DNA of 64,000 nucleotides, from assembly GCA_963715045.1 (NCBI GenBank), contig CAVQRC010000009.1:372001-436000 (forward strand), read 5' to 3'. The position numbers and the translations under genes are program-made. The stretch comes from CAVQRC01 sp963715045 (GTDB lineage: Bacteria; Planctomycetota; Planctomycetia; Pirellulales; Lacipirellulaceae). The notes below the pieces were generated by a model, which saw nothing but the letters and a program-made list of their open reading frames with translations, was not told where the DNA came from and ran no database searches. This document shows positions 1-10,062 of the stretch, one piece after another. Numbering within the stretch: position 1 is the stretch's first letter; each line of letters starts with the position of its first letter.

Positions 1-114
1 CGGCTGACTGCACCGCCGCGAGTGGGCGGCCTACGTCATGGCTTCGCCGGTCTGATCAAAAGCTTGCCTTGCAGTCCGTCCGCATCTTTAACCGCAATTT
101 CAGGAACACGTTCA

Positions 115-798
115 ATGCTCTCTCGTGTTCTCGAGCCCGAGATCATGGACTCCCGTCGTGAGGCCGTCGACTACGACGCGATGGATCACCGCGATGTGAA
201 TGTTCGCTTCGTCGAGGATTTGCTGGCTGCCGCGGCCACTCGATCGGTGACCGACAGCCCCGGGGCAGAATTGCTCGACCTGGGCACCGGGACTGCTCAA
301 CAGCCCGTCATCCTCTGCCAAAAGTGGAAGCAGATCCGTGTCGTAGCGACGGATGCGGCGGGCCACATGCTGGCGGTCGCTGGCCGCAACGTCGCCGCCG
401 CCCGGTTTGGCGAGCGGATCTCGCTCGTCCGCTGCGACGCTAAGAAGCTACCGTTTGAAGACGCCCGGTTTACCGTCGTGATGAGCAACAGCATCGTGCA
501 CCACGTGCCCGAACCCCGCCGCGTGTTCCGCGAAGCGATTCGCGTAACCTCCGTTGGCGGTCAGTTGTTTTTTCGCGATCTGCTGCGTCCCGCGACGCCG
601 GCTGAGCTTGAGCGGCTCGTTGCGCTCTACGCGTCGGGAGCCAATCCGCATCAGAGAAAGCTGTTCTCCGATTCACTACATGCTGCTTTGACGATCCCTG
701 AGGTGCTCGATATCGTGACGTCCCTGGGTTTCGCAGAGCAGACCGTCCAGCAGACCTCGGATCGACATTGGACCTGGGCAGCAGGTCGCGAAGATTAA
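115..798 (+). CDS. class I SAM-dependent methyltransferase
   Basis: A cytosolic methyltransferase of about 227 residues with the Rossmann SAM-binding fold. Motif I is LLDLGTGTAQQ at residues 53-63, the acidic residue ending beta-2 is D80, and the post-III region DAKKLPFEDARF at 108-119 followed by SNSIVHHV fits the ubiquinone/menaquinone or generic Methyltransf_11/25 type. An in-frame start at 22 exists, but its first 31 residues are not family-like, so I chose the ATG at 115. The substrate cannot be read from the sequence. The next gene lies directly downstream on the same strand, and its longest possible reading overlaps this one by 31 bases. Confidence 0.85.
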   Translation: MLSRVLEPEIMDSRREAVDYDAMDHRDVNVRFVEDLLAAAATRSVTDSPGAELLDLGTGTAQQPVILCQKWKQIRVVATDAAGHMLAVAGRNVAAARFGERISLVRCDAKKLPFEDARFTVVMSNSIVHHVPEPRRVFREAIRVTSVGGQLFFRDLLRPATPAELERLVALYASGANPHQRKLFSDSLHAALTIPEVLDIVTSLGFAEQTVQQTSDRHWTWAAGRED

Positions 799-908
799 CA
801 GCCGATCCCAAAATCTGTTCAGCAGCCGAATTCTCCGGCCGTGGGACGCGTTCACTGGCATTCAGGGATAGGTGCGAAGAGCAACCCGTTACCAAGAAAG
901 AGTGTGGA

Positions 909-2078
909 TTGTCCGAGCCTGCATCGTCCCCCGAAACGTCGGAAGTCACAGACCGCTCCGCAGCCGAATTCGCCGAAGTCGACGAGGCAGAAATCAAACG
1001 GTACGGCCGGATTTCCCTTGCCTGCGACCTGGCCGATCGAGCGATTGATCTCGCGTTTCTCTCGGTCGCCGCATTCGTGTTGGCGGTACCTCTCGACGCG
1101 TCGCTGTCTCGAATCCCAGGGTTAAGCGGCCCGCACTCGATCGTGCGGTTGATCGCCATGTTCTTCGTGATCTATGGGTTGCATCTGGTGGTCTCGATCC
1201 CGCTTTCTTTCTATTCCGGATTCCTCGTCGAGCACCAATTCGAACTCAGCACGCTCTCGGCTGGAAAGTGGCTGAAGCGTTACACTCAGCGGCATCTGCT
1301 CAACTCGGTGTTCAGTTGTGTGATGTACGTTGGCATCTTCGTGCTGATCTGGACGACGGGCGGCTGGTGGTGGGTGATCGCGGCTGCGTTGTTCTTCGTT
1401 GTCAGCGTGGTGATGGGACAACTGTTCCCGGTTTTGATTCTTCCGCGGTTCTATCAGACGACCCGACTGGAAGACCGCGAATTGCAGGACCGGATGGCGA
1501 AGCTGGCGACGGGTACAGGGCTTTCGATCACGGGCATTTATCGCATGGCGTTGAGTGCCGAGACCAAGAAGGCGAATGCGATGCTGGTGGGACTGGGGCG
1601 GACCCGTCGGGTTCTGATGGGAGACACGCTGCTCGATAACTTTTCCGCCGATGAGATCGAGGTCATCATTGCCCACGAAATCGGCCACCACGCCCATCGG
1701 CACATTCCCAAACTGATTCTCATGGGCTTGGTGTACAGTGCCGTGGGCCTGTGGCTGTGCGATCGGCTGTTGCTGACGCTGACGGGCGTCAGCGACTACG
1801 ATGCTGTGGGAGTCGCTGCGCTGCCGCTGCTGATGCTGGCCTTGACGCTGTTCGCGATGGCCTTGGAGCCGCTCACAAACTTGATCAGCCGGCATTTCGA
1901 GCGACAGAGTGACCGCTACGCGCTGACGCACACCGGGTTGCATGACGCCTATCGGACCGCCTACGCCAAGTTATCGCAGCAGAACAAAGCCGATCCCAAC
2001 CCCCATCCGCTCGAAGTAGCTCTGTTTCACAGTCACCCGCCGATCAGCGAGCGGATGGCGATGGCCAATCGAAGCTGA
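909..2078 (+). CDS. M48 family (Ste24-like) integral membrane zinc metalloprotease
   Basis: A membrane-embedded zinc peptidase resembling CaaX-protease Ste24 and the HtpX group. Several hydrophobic segments precede the HEIGHH zinc motif (residues 256-261 from this start). The downstream acidic ligand is E331 in HFERQSDRYAL, and the C-terminal HSHPPISERM element is typical of M48 proteins. It probably degrades or processes membrane proteins. The frame is open from a TTG at 768, overlapping the methyltransferase. The next start codon is the TTG at 909, preceded by a weak AAAGAG, so the start is uncertain while the stop is firm. The frame has no ATG until well inside the protein. Confidence 0.85.
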   Translation: MSEPASSPETSEVTDRSAAEFAEVDEAEIKRYGRISLACDLADRAIDLAFLSVAAFVLAVPLDASLSRIPGLSGPHSIVRLIAMFFVIYGLHLVVSIPLSFYSGFLVEHQFELSTLSAGKWLKRYTQRHLLNSVFSCVMYVGIFVLIWTTGGWWWVIAAALFFVVSVVMGQLFPVLILPRFYQTTRLEDRELQDRMAKLATGTGLSITGIYRMALSAETKKANAMLVGLGRTRRVLMGDTLLDNFSADEIEVIIAHEIGHHAHRHIPKLILMGLVYSAVGLWLCDRLLLTLTGVSDYDAVGVAALPLLMLALTLFAMALEPLTNLISRHFERQSDRYALTHTGLHDAYRTAYAKLSQQNKADPNPHPLEVALFHSHPPISERMAMANRS

Positions 2079-2140
2079 GATGCGTGCTGCGACAGGGCAA
2101 CGGGATCGCTCTCCCAAAAACTTCAAAGAACGGGGCAGCA

Positions 2141-2833
2141 ATGCGGGGAATCTTCATCACGGGTACCAGTACCGAGGTTGGGAAGACTTACGTCGCCGCA
2201 TGCATTGCCCGCCAGCTCGTGGAGCAGGGACTTCGCGTCGGCGTCTACAAGCCGGTCGCCAGCGGCTGTGTCATGCGGGATGGCGAACTGGTTGCCGAAG
2301 ACGCGGTCGCCTTGTGGGAAGCCGCCGGCCGTCCCGGTTCGCTGGCTGAGGTGACTCCCCAGCGGTTCGCCGCCCCGCTCGCGCCGCATCTGGCCGCTGC
2401 CGCAGAGCAGGCGTCCATTGACGAGTCGCTGCTGCGATCCGGCCTGGAGCCGATATGCCAACGCAGCGATGTGGTACTGATTGAGGGCGCGGGGGGATTG
2501 ATGTCGCCCATCAGCGAGCACCTCTACAACGCCGATCTCGCAGCGGAATTCGCGGTGCCGCTGGTCGTCGTCGCTCCGAACGAATTGGGAGTCATTAACC
2601 AGACGTTGCAGACCCTGATTGCGGCGGCCACGTTCCGCGACGGACTCGACGTGGCCGGGATCGTGCTCAACAACGTTCATGGCCGCGATACGGCCGATCC
2701 GAGTTGCGGCAGCAACCGAAGCGAACTCGAAGCCCGGGCGGTACCGCCCGTTCTGGGGGCGGTGGCCCATGGCGGTGGCTTCGACACGCGAGTCGACTGG
2801 GCAGCGTTCGCGGCTCAGATCAATTGCAGTTGA
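2141..2833 (+). CDS. bioD: dethiobiotin synthetase
   Basis: ATP-dependent dethiobiotin synthetase, which closes the ureido ring from 7,8-diaminopelargonate and CO2 in biotin synthesis (cytosol). About 230 residues, normal for the family. Visible motifs are the P-loop GTSTEVGKT (residues 8-16), the YKPVASG substrate segment, and EGAGGL before LMSPI. A GTG-started reading begins at 2084, but the ATG at 2141 puts the P-loop at the usual distance from the N-terminus. It is separated from the M48 gene by about 60 bases. Its 3' end overlaps the convergent GH57 gene by 19 bases. No other bio genes are present here. Confidence 0.93.
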   Translation: MRGIFITGTSTEVGKTYVAACIARQLVEQGLRVGVYKPVASGCVMRDGELVAEDAVALWEAAGRPGSLAEVTPQRFAAPLAPHLAAAAEQASIDESLLRSGLEPICQRSDVVLIEGAGGLMSPISEHLYNADLAAEFAVPLVVVAPNELGVINQTLQTLIAAATFRDGLDVAGIVLNNVHGRDTADPSCGSNRSELEARAVPPVLGAVAHGGGFDTRVDWAAFAAQINCS

Positions 2834-5008
2834 GCTTCGGGCGTGGTGGCGCGTGATTCCGCTTCTGAGGTGTCGACAGCAAGCGATATCTCAACCGACC
2901 AGCGTCCTTCCGCGTCCGGTGTCACAATCCAATGGGGCAACACGGCGATGGATTGATGAACAAGTTCGAAGCCCCCTTCGGACTGGCTGACGGTTTCGAT
3001 CGGAAACGTCCAGAAGCCGGTGGGGCGATCGACGGACAGACTCACATCCAGGCCGAGCCACTGATCGACCATTGCGAGGTTGTCGGCAGCGGACAGGTCG
3101 AGCCACGCGCCCAGATGTCCCAGGCGTTTCCCGTTGGACTGGTGGAAATACCGGTCGTCCGCATTTGCCGGCATGCCGGCAAAGTTCAGCTCGATGGCGA
3201 AATGGAGAGGTTGATCGTGAGGCAGTCCCTCAAGGACGTACTGGAAGCAGAGCTCGTTCGAACCGGCTTCGGTACGCAGCGTCTTGGTGATTCTGCAGCG
3301 GGTAGCCCAGCGCGTTTCCGTCGCGGGACTGGACAATCGCAAAGCGACCTGAATCACGACGGATCGTGGCCTGATAGACGCCGGCGAGGAAGTCACCTCG
3401 TTCTTGGGCCTGTCCGCGGGCGACCGCGTCCAACGCGACATCGACGTCGTAAAAATGATCGAGCAGGCTCTTGCGGCGATAATCGTCGAATTGGACCCGT
3501 TGGTCGAGGCCCTCCTGTTTGAATACGACGCGGTCGTGAATACTCGCGACCTGGTCGCTGTTGGACGATGGACCGGCGAGAACCTTGCGATGATAGGCTT
3601 CGGGACGGCGAGCGAGCGTGGCCAGCAGGTTGTGATGAATCGAGCGGATGTCCAGTTCGTAGAGCATGCCGCCCGCGGCTGGGGCCAGCAGGCCGAACAT
3701 CCGATCGGTGTCGAAGGCGATTTCAGGACGACCATCGAAGTCAAAGTCGCCCGAGCGGGCGTCGGCCCAAACGCCTGCCGTGTACGACGTCGATCCGGCG
3801 GGAGGTTCAATCGCATGCAGGAGGTTCTCGGCCAAGATCAAGTGGCCATACACGGCATTGCGAAGATGCGGCAAATAAGCCCCCCCGAATGCGCCATGCC
3901 AGTATCCGCAATTGCACTGTCCTCGATATAGCTCCCGTCTTGCCTGTTCGATTCGCGGGTCGCCCTCGTATTGCTCGGCAAGATGCTGGGCCCGGCGGCT
4001 GATCATCTGCATGCGGGCATACATCTCATTGGTTTCCGGATACTTGACCTTGAAGTTCCTCCAGTAGCCGCCGCGAATGAAAGGTGCCAGTCCGTCCCAC
4101 AGCGGTGTGTGCTGATGATCGTGGCGAAGGTCTTCCAGTCGCTCCAGTCGCTCCCTGGGGAGCGCCCACTCGGTCATCTCACGATAGCTGCCCTCGGGAA
4201 TGTACACGCGTCCCAGCGGAGGCACCGCCTGGAGAACATCGCTGGGAGTGGTCACGTCGATCCAGGAGCGGTTCGCGGATAGCGCTTCGAAAAACCGTAC
4301 CAGCCAGCCGTTGTCGTAGACATGTTGTTTCGTATCCGGCCAGACCCCGAATTTCTCCCCGTCGTCACCAAACGCGACGACCGCTTCGGGATGGTTCGCA
4401 TGGACCTGAGCCAGGTAGTCGATCGTCTCGTGCGGATCGGCAAACGGGATCGTATATCGCAGCCGCTCACTCCCGGGGAACACCTGCACCATCGCGCCGT
4501 CATTCTCGGTGACGAAATACCCGAACAGTTCCTCCGCATCGAGTCCCGCGTTCTTGAAGTGGAAGTCATCCAGCAACGTGTACTGGATTCCGGCCTCGGC
4601 CATGTCGCTGGTAAGCGACTGTTCCCACACCCGCTCGGGGGTCCACATGCCGCGGATGCGGGCGTTGAGGCGATCGGTCAGCCACTGCGTATAGGTCCGG
4701 ATCTGGCCTCGCCGATCGCGGGGTGGAATCATCGTCAGGATCGGCTCGTAGAAGGCACCCCCCACGATTTCGATGCGGCCCGCGGCCACGAGTGCCGCAA
4801 GTCGGTCGAGGTAATCGGGATGGTGCTGGTCGAGCCATTCCATCAACGGACCGCTCGTGTGCAGGGCGATCCGGAGGTCGGTGAAGGGTTCAAAAACATC
4901 CAGAAACGGTCGGTAGCTGTCTTCGTAGGCCTGCTGGAAGACCCCGTCGAAATTGCCGATTGGCTGGTGGTTGTGAAGCAGCAGGATGAGACGCAAAGGG
5001 CTGGTCAT
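2815..5008 (-). CDS. glycoside hydrolase family 57 alpha-amylase/4-alpha-glucanotransferase (one-base frameshift)
   Basis: A GH57 alpha-glucan enzyme acting on glycogen or maltodextrins. Family blocks are in order: HNHQP (residues 12-16), GGAFYEP (83-89), WTPERVWE (122-129, E125 is the expected nucleophile), FGDDGEKFG (213-221, acid/base Asp) and EMTEWAL. The C-terminal DUF1925/DUF1926-type region follows. The first frame runs from 5008 and would end at 3230. The true C-terminus (ITKTLRTEAGSNELCFQ onward, to residue Ile before the stop at 2815) is in the next frame. Removing one base near 3293-3297 gives a continuous protein of about 730 residues, the usual size. It lies downstream of glgA and galT on the same strand. 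Confidence 0.85.
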
Positions 5009-5154
5009 AGCGAAGCCGGGATGCGGGGTTGATGGTGCGGGTCAACATCGGCTTGGCACCTGAAACCGACGTCGCCACGGATGCGACCGTCTGCGGCAGA
5101 GTTTCGCCAAGCTGCCTTGCTTAGTGAATCGGCAAAGTTTGCCGCAGCGTCAAA

Positions 5155-6156
5155 CTAAACTGCTACATCCCTGAGCATCGCTGCTGCGTCTTCCGGCGCG
5201 ACCGGATTAACGTGCTCACCCGTACCAAGCTCGAAGCCGGCGAACTGCGTTATGCGGGGAATGATCTCGAAATGCCAGTGATACCGGTCTGCCAAATCAT
5301 TGTCAAATGAAGCGGTATGGAGGATCACGTTGTACGCGACAACGGGCGAGACTTCTTCGATCCTGCGAGTAATGTCGTGAAGGAACTTTGCCAGGTCTTC
5401 GATAGCATCATTCTCCAGTTGATCGAAGTGGGCCTGATGGCCGGAGGGCAACAGCCAGGTCTCAAACGGCTGTCGGCCGGCGTAGGCCGCCCACGCAACC
5501 CAGGATCGGGTGCGGCGGAAGATACGTTTTCCTGCGGATTGTTCGCGTTGGAGCATGTCGCAGTAGATGCACTCGCGGTGACGATCATAAAACCGAGTCG
5601 CGGCAGCGAATTCTGCCTGGATTGCCTGTGGCACCCTGGGCAGGGCCATGATCTGGCTGTGCAAATGGAACAGCGACGCACCGGCCGCGGGTCCGACGTT
5701 CTTGAACAGCAAGCAGTGGTTAATTCCCGCGACGGTTCGCCAATGCCGCAGGCGGGCGCGATAAGCGTAGAGAATGACCGCGACTTGTTCGGCGTCGAGC
5801 TGGCCGAACAGGCTGACGTGGCGGGCCGTTTCGATGACAACCTCGTGATAGCCGCGGGAATCGACGGATCCGCTGCCCGACGCAGGTCGCGGTTCGTCCT
5901 GGTGGCAACGGTCCGCAGTCACCGCGGGGTACCGGTTGGGAACAACCCGGAGGTTCCAACCGCCGTCGGGACCATCCGATTGGTAGCTGGCAGCCGGAGT
6001 CTGATCCTCGTTGCCGGGACAGAAGGGGCAGTTCGCTGCGGGGAAGCCGGCCGCCGGGAGCTGACTCGGGGCGGCGAATTCCTGGGGTCGCGTTGCACGG
6101 TTGGGGGCGATGATCACCCAGCGATCGACAATCGGATCCTTCCGCAGTTCAGGCAT
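5155..6156 (-). CDS. galT: galactose-1-phosphate uridylyltransferase
   Basis: Leloir-pathway enzyme exchanging UMP between UDP-glucose and galactose-1-phosphate. About 333 residues. The N-terminal MPELRKDPIVDRWVIIAPNR stretch and the zinc CPFC pair (residues 43-46) are typical. The active-site segment is HLHSQ (164-168), with the nucleophilic His in it, and a C-terminal HWHFEIIPR is present. An upstream in-frame start at 6204 adds 16 atypical residues, so the ATG at 6156 is preferred. It sits 48 bases after glgA and 146 bases before the GH57 gene, suggesting one transcript for hexose-phosphate and glucan metabolism. In planctomycetes GalT-like enzymes may also act as generic nucleotidyltransferases. 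No galK or galE is seen. Confidence 0.92.
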   Translation of the reverse strand: MPELRKDPIVDRWVIIAPNRATRPQEFAAPSQLPAAGFPAANCPFCPGNEDQTPAASYQSDGPDGGWNLRVVPNRYPAVTADRCHQDEPRPASGSGSVDSRGYHEVVIETARHVSLFGQLDAEQVAVILYAYRARLRHWRTVAGINHCLLFKNVGPAAGASLFHLHSQIMALPRVPQAIQAEFAAATRFYDRHRECIYCDMLQREQSAGKRIFRRTRSWVAWAAYAGRQPFETWLLPSGHQAHFDQLENDAIEDLAKFLHDITRRIEEVSPVVAYNVILHTASFDNDLADRYHWHFEIIPRITQFAGFELGTGEHVNPVAPEDAAAMLRDVAV

Positions 6157-6204
6157 CGATGTTCGGCGGTTGGTCACAGGTTGAGCGATGCCCCACGCGG
6201 GCAC

Positions 6205-7713
6205 CTATGCGATCAGCGATTCGGTACCCATTCGGCAAGCGATCGTGGCGTCGTACAACGCGACGTAGTTCCTTGCACTCCGTTCCCACGACCAGTCCTG
6301 CCGCATGCCATTGGAGATGATCTGCTGGAAAGTCTCGCGATCGGCAAACGTATCCAGGGCCCGCGCCAACGCGTCGTGCAGCGCGGACAGATGATACTCG
6401 GCGAAAGTGAAACCAGTCGCCGAACGGTCCTGGAGCGACTGAGGCGTCGTGTCGGTTACAGTGTCTGCCAGCCCGCCGGTGGACCGCACGATGGGTACCG
6501 TCCCGTAACGCAGGCTGTAAAGCTGATTCAGTCCGCATGGTTCATACCGGCTGGGCATCAGGAAGAAGTCACTCCCCGCTTCGATCCGGTGCGCAAGTGG
6601 GTTGGAGAATTCGAGCCGGGCGGCGACTTGCCCCGGGCGTTGCTGAGCGAGATCGGCCAGCAGGTCGTGATACTCCTGTTCGCCCGTACCCAGGATCGCC
6701 CACTGGATAGGCGACTGATCAATTCGGTCGCGGATCAAGGGCACGATCAGATCCCAGCCTTTCTGGGTCGCTAGCCTGCCCACGATCCCGACCAGCGGCA
6801 CCGCCGGATCGACCCGGAGCCCCAGTTCGCTCTGCAAGGCCTGCTTGCAGGCTGCTTTTCCCGCAGGAAACGTCTCGACGTCGTAGTGGGCGTATCCTTC
6901 CGAAGCCGTGAACACGTCGGTGGCAGGATTCCAGGCATCGGTATCAATCCCGTTGACAATCCCTGACATGTCGTTCCGTCGTGCTGCGAGGACCCCCTCC
7001 AGTCCGCAACTGGAGGGCGGCGACTGGATCTCCCGGGCATACGTGGGACTGACGGTGGTAATGCGATCGGCGAACGCGATCGCCGACTTCATGAAGTTCA
7101 GATTTCCGTAGAACTCCATTTCCCGCCAGTTGAAGTGCTGCCAGTCGATACCGGTCAACTCCATGTCCCAGTGCCAGAAGTTTCCCTGGTACGCGAGGTT
7201 GTGGATCGTGAACACCGAAGCGGCGGAGTCGAGTCCAGGCAGTCCGGCGTAGAGCGTCTTCAAGTAGGCGGGGACGAGTCCTGAGGTCCAGTCATGGGCA
7301 TGGATCAGGTCGGGAGCAAGTTCCAGCGCCCGGATCGCCTCGAGAGCACCGCGGCAATGAAACACAAACCGTTCGCAGTTGTCGAGATAGTCGCCCCGCG
7401 GGGTCTGGTAGAGGTGTGGTCGATTGAAATAGCCATCCTGTCGAAGCAGATAGACGGGCACCTCACTCCCGGGAAACCGGCTCTCAAAGATTCCGCCGGT
7501 GACCGTCTTGTGACCAATCGGAACCGTGATCCGCTTGCCGGTATCGCAGATGAAGTCGTGTTCCGACTCAAGGGCCTCGCGAAACGCAGGCATCACCACG
7601 CAGACGTCGAGGCCAAGTCGGGCGAGCGCAAGGGGTAGACTTCCGCAAACGTCCCCCAGCCCTCCTGTCTTGCAGAATGGAACCGCTTCCGTTGCGACAA
7701 TAACGATTTTCAT
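6205..7713 (-). CDS. glgA: glycogen synthase (ADP-glucose type)
   Basis: GT5 starch/glycogen synthase, adding glucose from ADP-glucose to alpha-1,4-glucan. About 502 residues. The ATG at 7713 gives MKIVIVATEAVPFCKTGGLG, with the ADP-glucose-binding KTGGL at residues 15-19. HAHDWTSGLVPAYLK marks the N-domain, and the C-domain carries MPSRYEPCGLNQLYSLRYG and STGGLADTV. The frame is open upstream to 8058, but that extension is Arg-rich and not family-like. First gene of the probable glgA-galT-GH57 unit. No glgC, glgB or glgP is present in the window. Confidence 0.94.
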   Translation of the reverse strand: MKIVIVATEAVPFCKTGGLGDVCGSLPLALARLGLDVCVVMPAFREALESEHDFICDTGKRITVPIGHKTVTGGIFESRFPGSEVPVYLLRQDGYFNRPHLYQTPRGDYLDNCERFVFHCRGALEAIRALELAPDLIHAHDWTSGLVPAYLKTLYAGLPGLDSAASVFTIHNLAYQGNFWHWDMELTGIDWQHFNWREMEFYGNLNFMKSAIAFADRITTVSPTYAREIQSPPSSCGLEGVLAARRNDMSGIVNGIDTDAWNPATDVFTASEGYAHYDVETFPAGKAACKQALQSELGLRVDPAVPLVGIVGRLATQKGWDLIVPLIRDRIDQSPIQWAILGTGEQEYHDLLADLAQQRPGQVAARLEFSNPLAHRIEAGSDFFLMPSRYEPCGLNQLYSLRYGTVPIVRSTGGLADTVTDTTPQSLQDRSATGFTFAEYHLSALHDALARALDTFADRETFQQIISNGMRQDWSWERSARNYVALYDATIACRMGTESLIA

Positions 7714-8027
7714 AACATCCGGCTCCAGGACCGGCCGGATCGGTCTGTACCCCAGGACACACCCTCGACGGACACGTACAAATGCCGTCGGGTGGCCGCG
7801 AATGGGGCCGCAGATCCGGCCTTTAACGTTAGCAGATATGGGGATTGCGGCCCAGTTTGCGGTTCGGTTGGAACCCACTTCGCATGACCGGGCAGCAATG
7901 CTTCGCGCATCGCCACTATCGGCAACAGCGGCAGGGTCACCGCGATCCAAATGGATGTCAGGGGGCGAATTTCTCGCTCCCGGGCCGGTCGTGGCGAGAG
8001 CACCGGCAACGACACCATTGCGTCCGA
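7714..8027. other. intergenic stretch upstream of glgA, no gene seen
   Basis: This 314-base stretch separates the end of the aminotransferase gene from the glgA start, both on the minus strand. It should hold the glgA promoter. I see no convincing -35/-10 pair, terminator or small gene. The open frames crossing it lack family-like sequence. Confidence 0.5.
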
Positions 8028-9222
8028 CTACTTGAGTACTTTCGCGACGGCGGCGCACAGGGTGTCGACGTTGTCTTCGGTGATCCCGGCAACATTGATG
8101 CGTCCCGATCGCACGATGTAGATGCCGTGTTCCTCGCGGAGCCGGTCGACCTGCTCGGGAGTGATTCCAAAGAACGAGAACATTCCCCGCTGACTGCTGA
8201 TGAACGAGAAATCACCAGGGACTGAATGCTCGGAGAGTTTCGCCACCAGGAGCGACCGCATGGTGGCAATCCGCTTTCGCATCCGGGCGACTTCCTGCTC
8301 CCATTGGCGACGAAGTTTCTTGTCTTCGAGGACCGTGGTCACGATGGCTCCGCCGTGGCCTGGTGGATTGGAGTAATTTGCGCAGGATCGAACGCTTGAT
8401 CTGACTCTGCGTCTTGCGGGCGGTGTCCGGCGTGGCGGCGACGACGGTCAATGCGCCGACTCGTTCGCGATACAGGCCGAAGTTTTTCGAGAATGAGCTG
8501 GCGATCAGCATTTCGGGGATCTTCGACACCAGGGTATGCAGTCCAGCTGCGTCCTCGCGGAGACCTTCGCCGAAGCCCTGATAGGCGAAGTCAACTAACG
8601 GCAGGATCCGCTGGCTCCGAATCAATTCGGCAATCACCCGCCACTGCTTGGGTGTGGGGTCGACGCCCGTCGGATTATGGCAGCAGGCATGCAGCACCAG
8701 CACGTCGCCGGGCGGGATCGACCGGATCCCGTCGGCGAAGGCATCGAAATCGAGGGCGTTCCGCGTGGCGTCGAAATACGGAATCGTGTCCGTGCTGACA
8801 CCCGCGGCAGAAAAGATATTCGGGTGGTTGGCCCACGTCGGATCGGTGAACCAGACCGCCGACTCCTCAAAGTTGGCGCGGAGGAAGTCGGCAGCGACGC
8901 GGAGCGCTCCGGTGCCACCAGGCGTGTGCGATGAGATCGACCTTCCGGGCTCGAGGGGGGGCTGGAGTCCCGACCACAGCAGGTCCTGGACGGCCTGGGC
9001 GTAACGCGGCGCACCGTCAATGGGCAAGTAAGCCTTGCTGGACAATTCCGCAGCAAGCCGGGCTTCAGCCTGGCGAACGCACTCCAACGTCGGGGTCTCA
9101 CCCGACGCGTCCTTGTACACACCCACCGTGAGATTGATCTTGCGGGGATTGGCGTCCTCGCGAAAGGCTTCCGCGAGCCCGAGGATCGCATCCCGTGGTG
9201 CTTCGACAAGGCGTTCAAACAT
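8028..9222 (-). CDS. aspC: aspartate/aromatic aminotransferase, class I (one-base frameshift)
   Basis: PLP-dependent aminotransferase of the AspC/TyrB group, interconverting aspartate and oxaloacetate with 2-oxoglutarate/glutamate, possibly also aromatic amino acids. The opening MFERLVEAPRDAILGL and NLTVGVYKD are diagnostic. HNPTG lies at residues 182-186, D211 is in the LVDFAYQGFG strand, and the PLP lysine is K246 in SSFSKNFGLYRERVG. The first frame continues from 9222 to 8212 but becomes nonsense after QIKRSI. The correct continuation (ANYSNPPGHGG, then LEDKKLRRQWEQEV to the stop at 8028) is in the next frame. One extra base near 8381-8387 explains this. Repaired length is about 397 residues, exactly family-sized. 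Confidence 0.88.
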
Positions 9223-9735
9223 AGGACACAGGACTGCGGGCTGAAGGACGTTGAACTTGAAGGGTGACGAAGGCGTGGCGGTAGAAAGACCGGATCAGCG
9301 TGCGACAAAGTCCCTGCAAATGGTAGCGGGCGCGTTGCTCACTGCCCAGTCGCCGGCGAGTCCGACCGTCAGCGGTGATCGGTGTCTTTGGTCTCGCGGG
9401 GCTTGTGCAGATCGTTGGGACGTTGAGTTCGAGTTCAGCGGGTGTGTTGGCAATTTGTCTGAATTGTCGGTTTCCCCTTGACGAAAATGTGGAAAACTTG
9501 TTTCAATGCGCGCATGGGAGTGATGCACCTTGCACGCCTGCTAGGCGTTTGAAGGCCAGGTTGGGTTCGATGCGACCGGTACCAGCCAGTTTCGTGATGG
9601 ATAAGGAAGTTACGCCGAACGCTCCGCAGTACGACTGTCGGGAGCGCAACGGATTAGGACGGAGTCCCCTCTCCCAGCGCCCGAGGTCGACTCCGAGGCA
9701 CATTCACGGGCGCGGTACTGAAGGAGCCATTTCCT
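9223..9735. other. intergenic region upstream of the histone-like gene
   Basis: This 513-base stretch lies between the divergent aspC start and the histone-like gene. It is less GC-rich than its surroundings in the middle. A possible promoter is TTGACG at 9478-9483 with TTCAAT at 9502-9507 (18-base spacing), which would leave a leader of about 220 bases. No coding region in it looks real. Confidence 0.4.
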
Positions 9736-10020
9736 ATGGCGACTAAGAAGAAGGCCGCGAAGCGGTCCACGAAGAAGAAGGCTGCCAAGAAGAAGACGGC
9801 CAAGCGGTCGACGAAGAAGAAGGCTGCCAAGAAGAAGACGGCCAAGCGGTCGCCGAAGAAGAAGGCGACCAAGAAGAAGGCCAAGCGGTCGCCGAAGAAG
9901 AAGGCCGCCAAGAAGAAGACGGCCAAGCGGTCGCCCAAGAAGAAGGCGACCACGAAAAAGACCGCGAAGAAAGGTGCCAAGAAGCGGAGCACCAAGAAAC
10001 GCACGGCCAAGAAGAAGTAA
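9736..10020 (+). CDS. Lys/Ala-rich histone H1-like DNA-binding protein
   Basis: A 94-residue protein made almost wholly of Lys, Ala, Arg, Thr and Ser in repeated units of the type KRSTKKKAAKKKTA (with Thr or Pro after Ser). Such tails resemble eukaryotic histone H1 C-terminal domains and the bacterial H1-like/AlgP family. They bind DNA non-specifically and probably help compact the nucleoid, which is condensed in planctomycetes. The start is supported by an AAGGAG ribosome site 10 bases upstream of the ATG. The codon repeats (aag aag runs) make the DNA internally repetitive, so copy number may vary between strains or assemblies. No globular domain is present. Confidence 0.8.
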   Translation: MATKKKAAKRSTKKKAAKKKTAKRSTKKKAAKKKTAKRSPKKKATKKKAKRSPKKKAAKKKTAKRSPKKKATTKKTAKKGAKKRSTKKRTAKKK

Positions 10021-10040
10021 ACGGTCGCTCCCACCCCGGA

Positions 10041-10062
10041 GACCCTGCCGGAAGGCGGGGTC
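10041..10062 (+). terminator. hairpin with GGAA loop after the histone-like gene
   Basis: The arms GACCCTGCC and GGCGGGGTC pair over nine positions (one G-T wobble) around a GGAA tetraloop, 20 bases after the stop codon. There is no following T run, so it may be a stability element or a Rho-type pause site rather than an intrinsic terminator. Confidence 0.45.
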
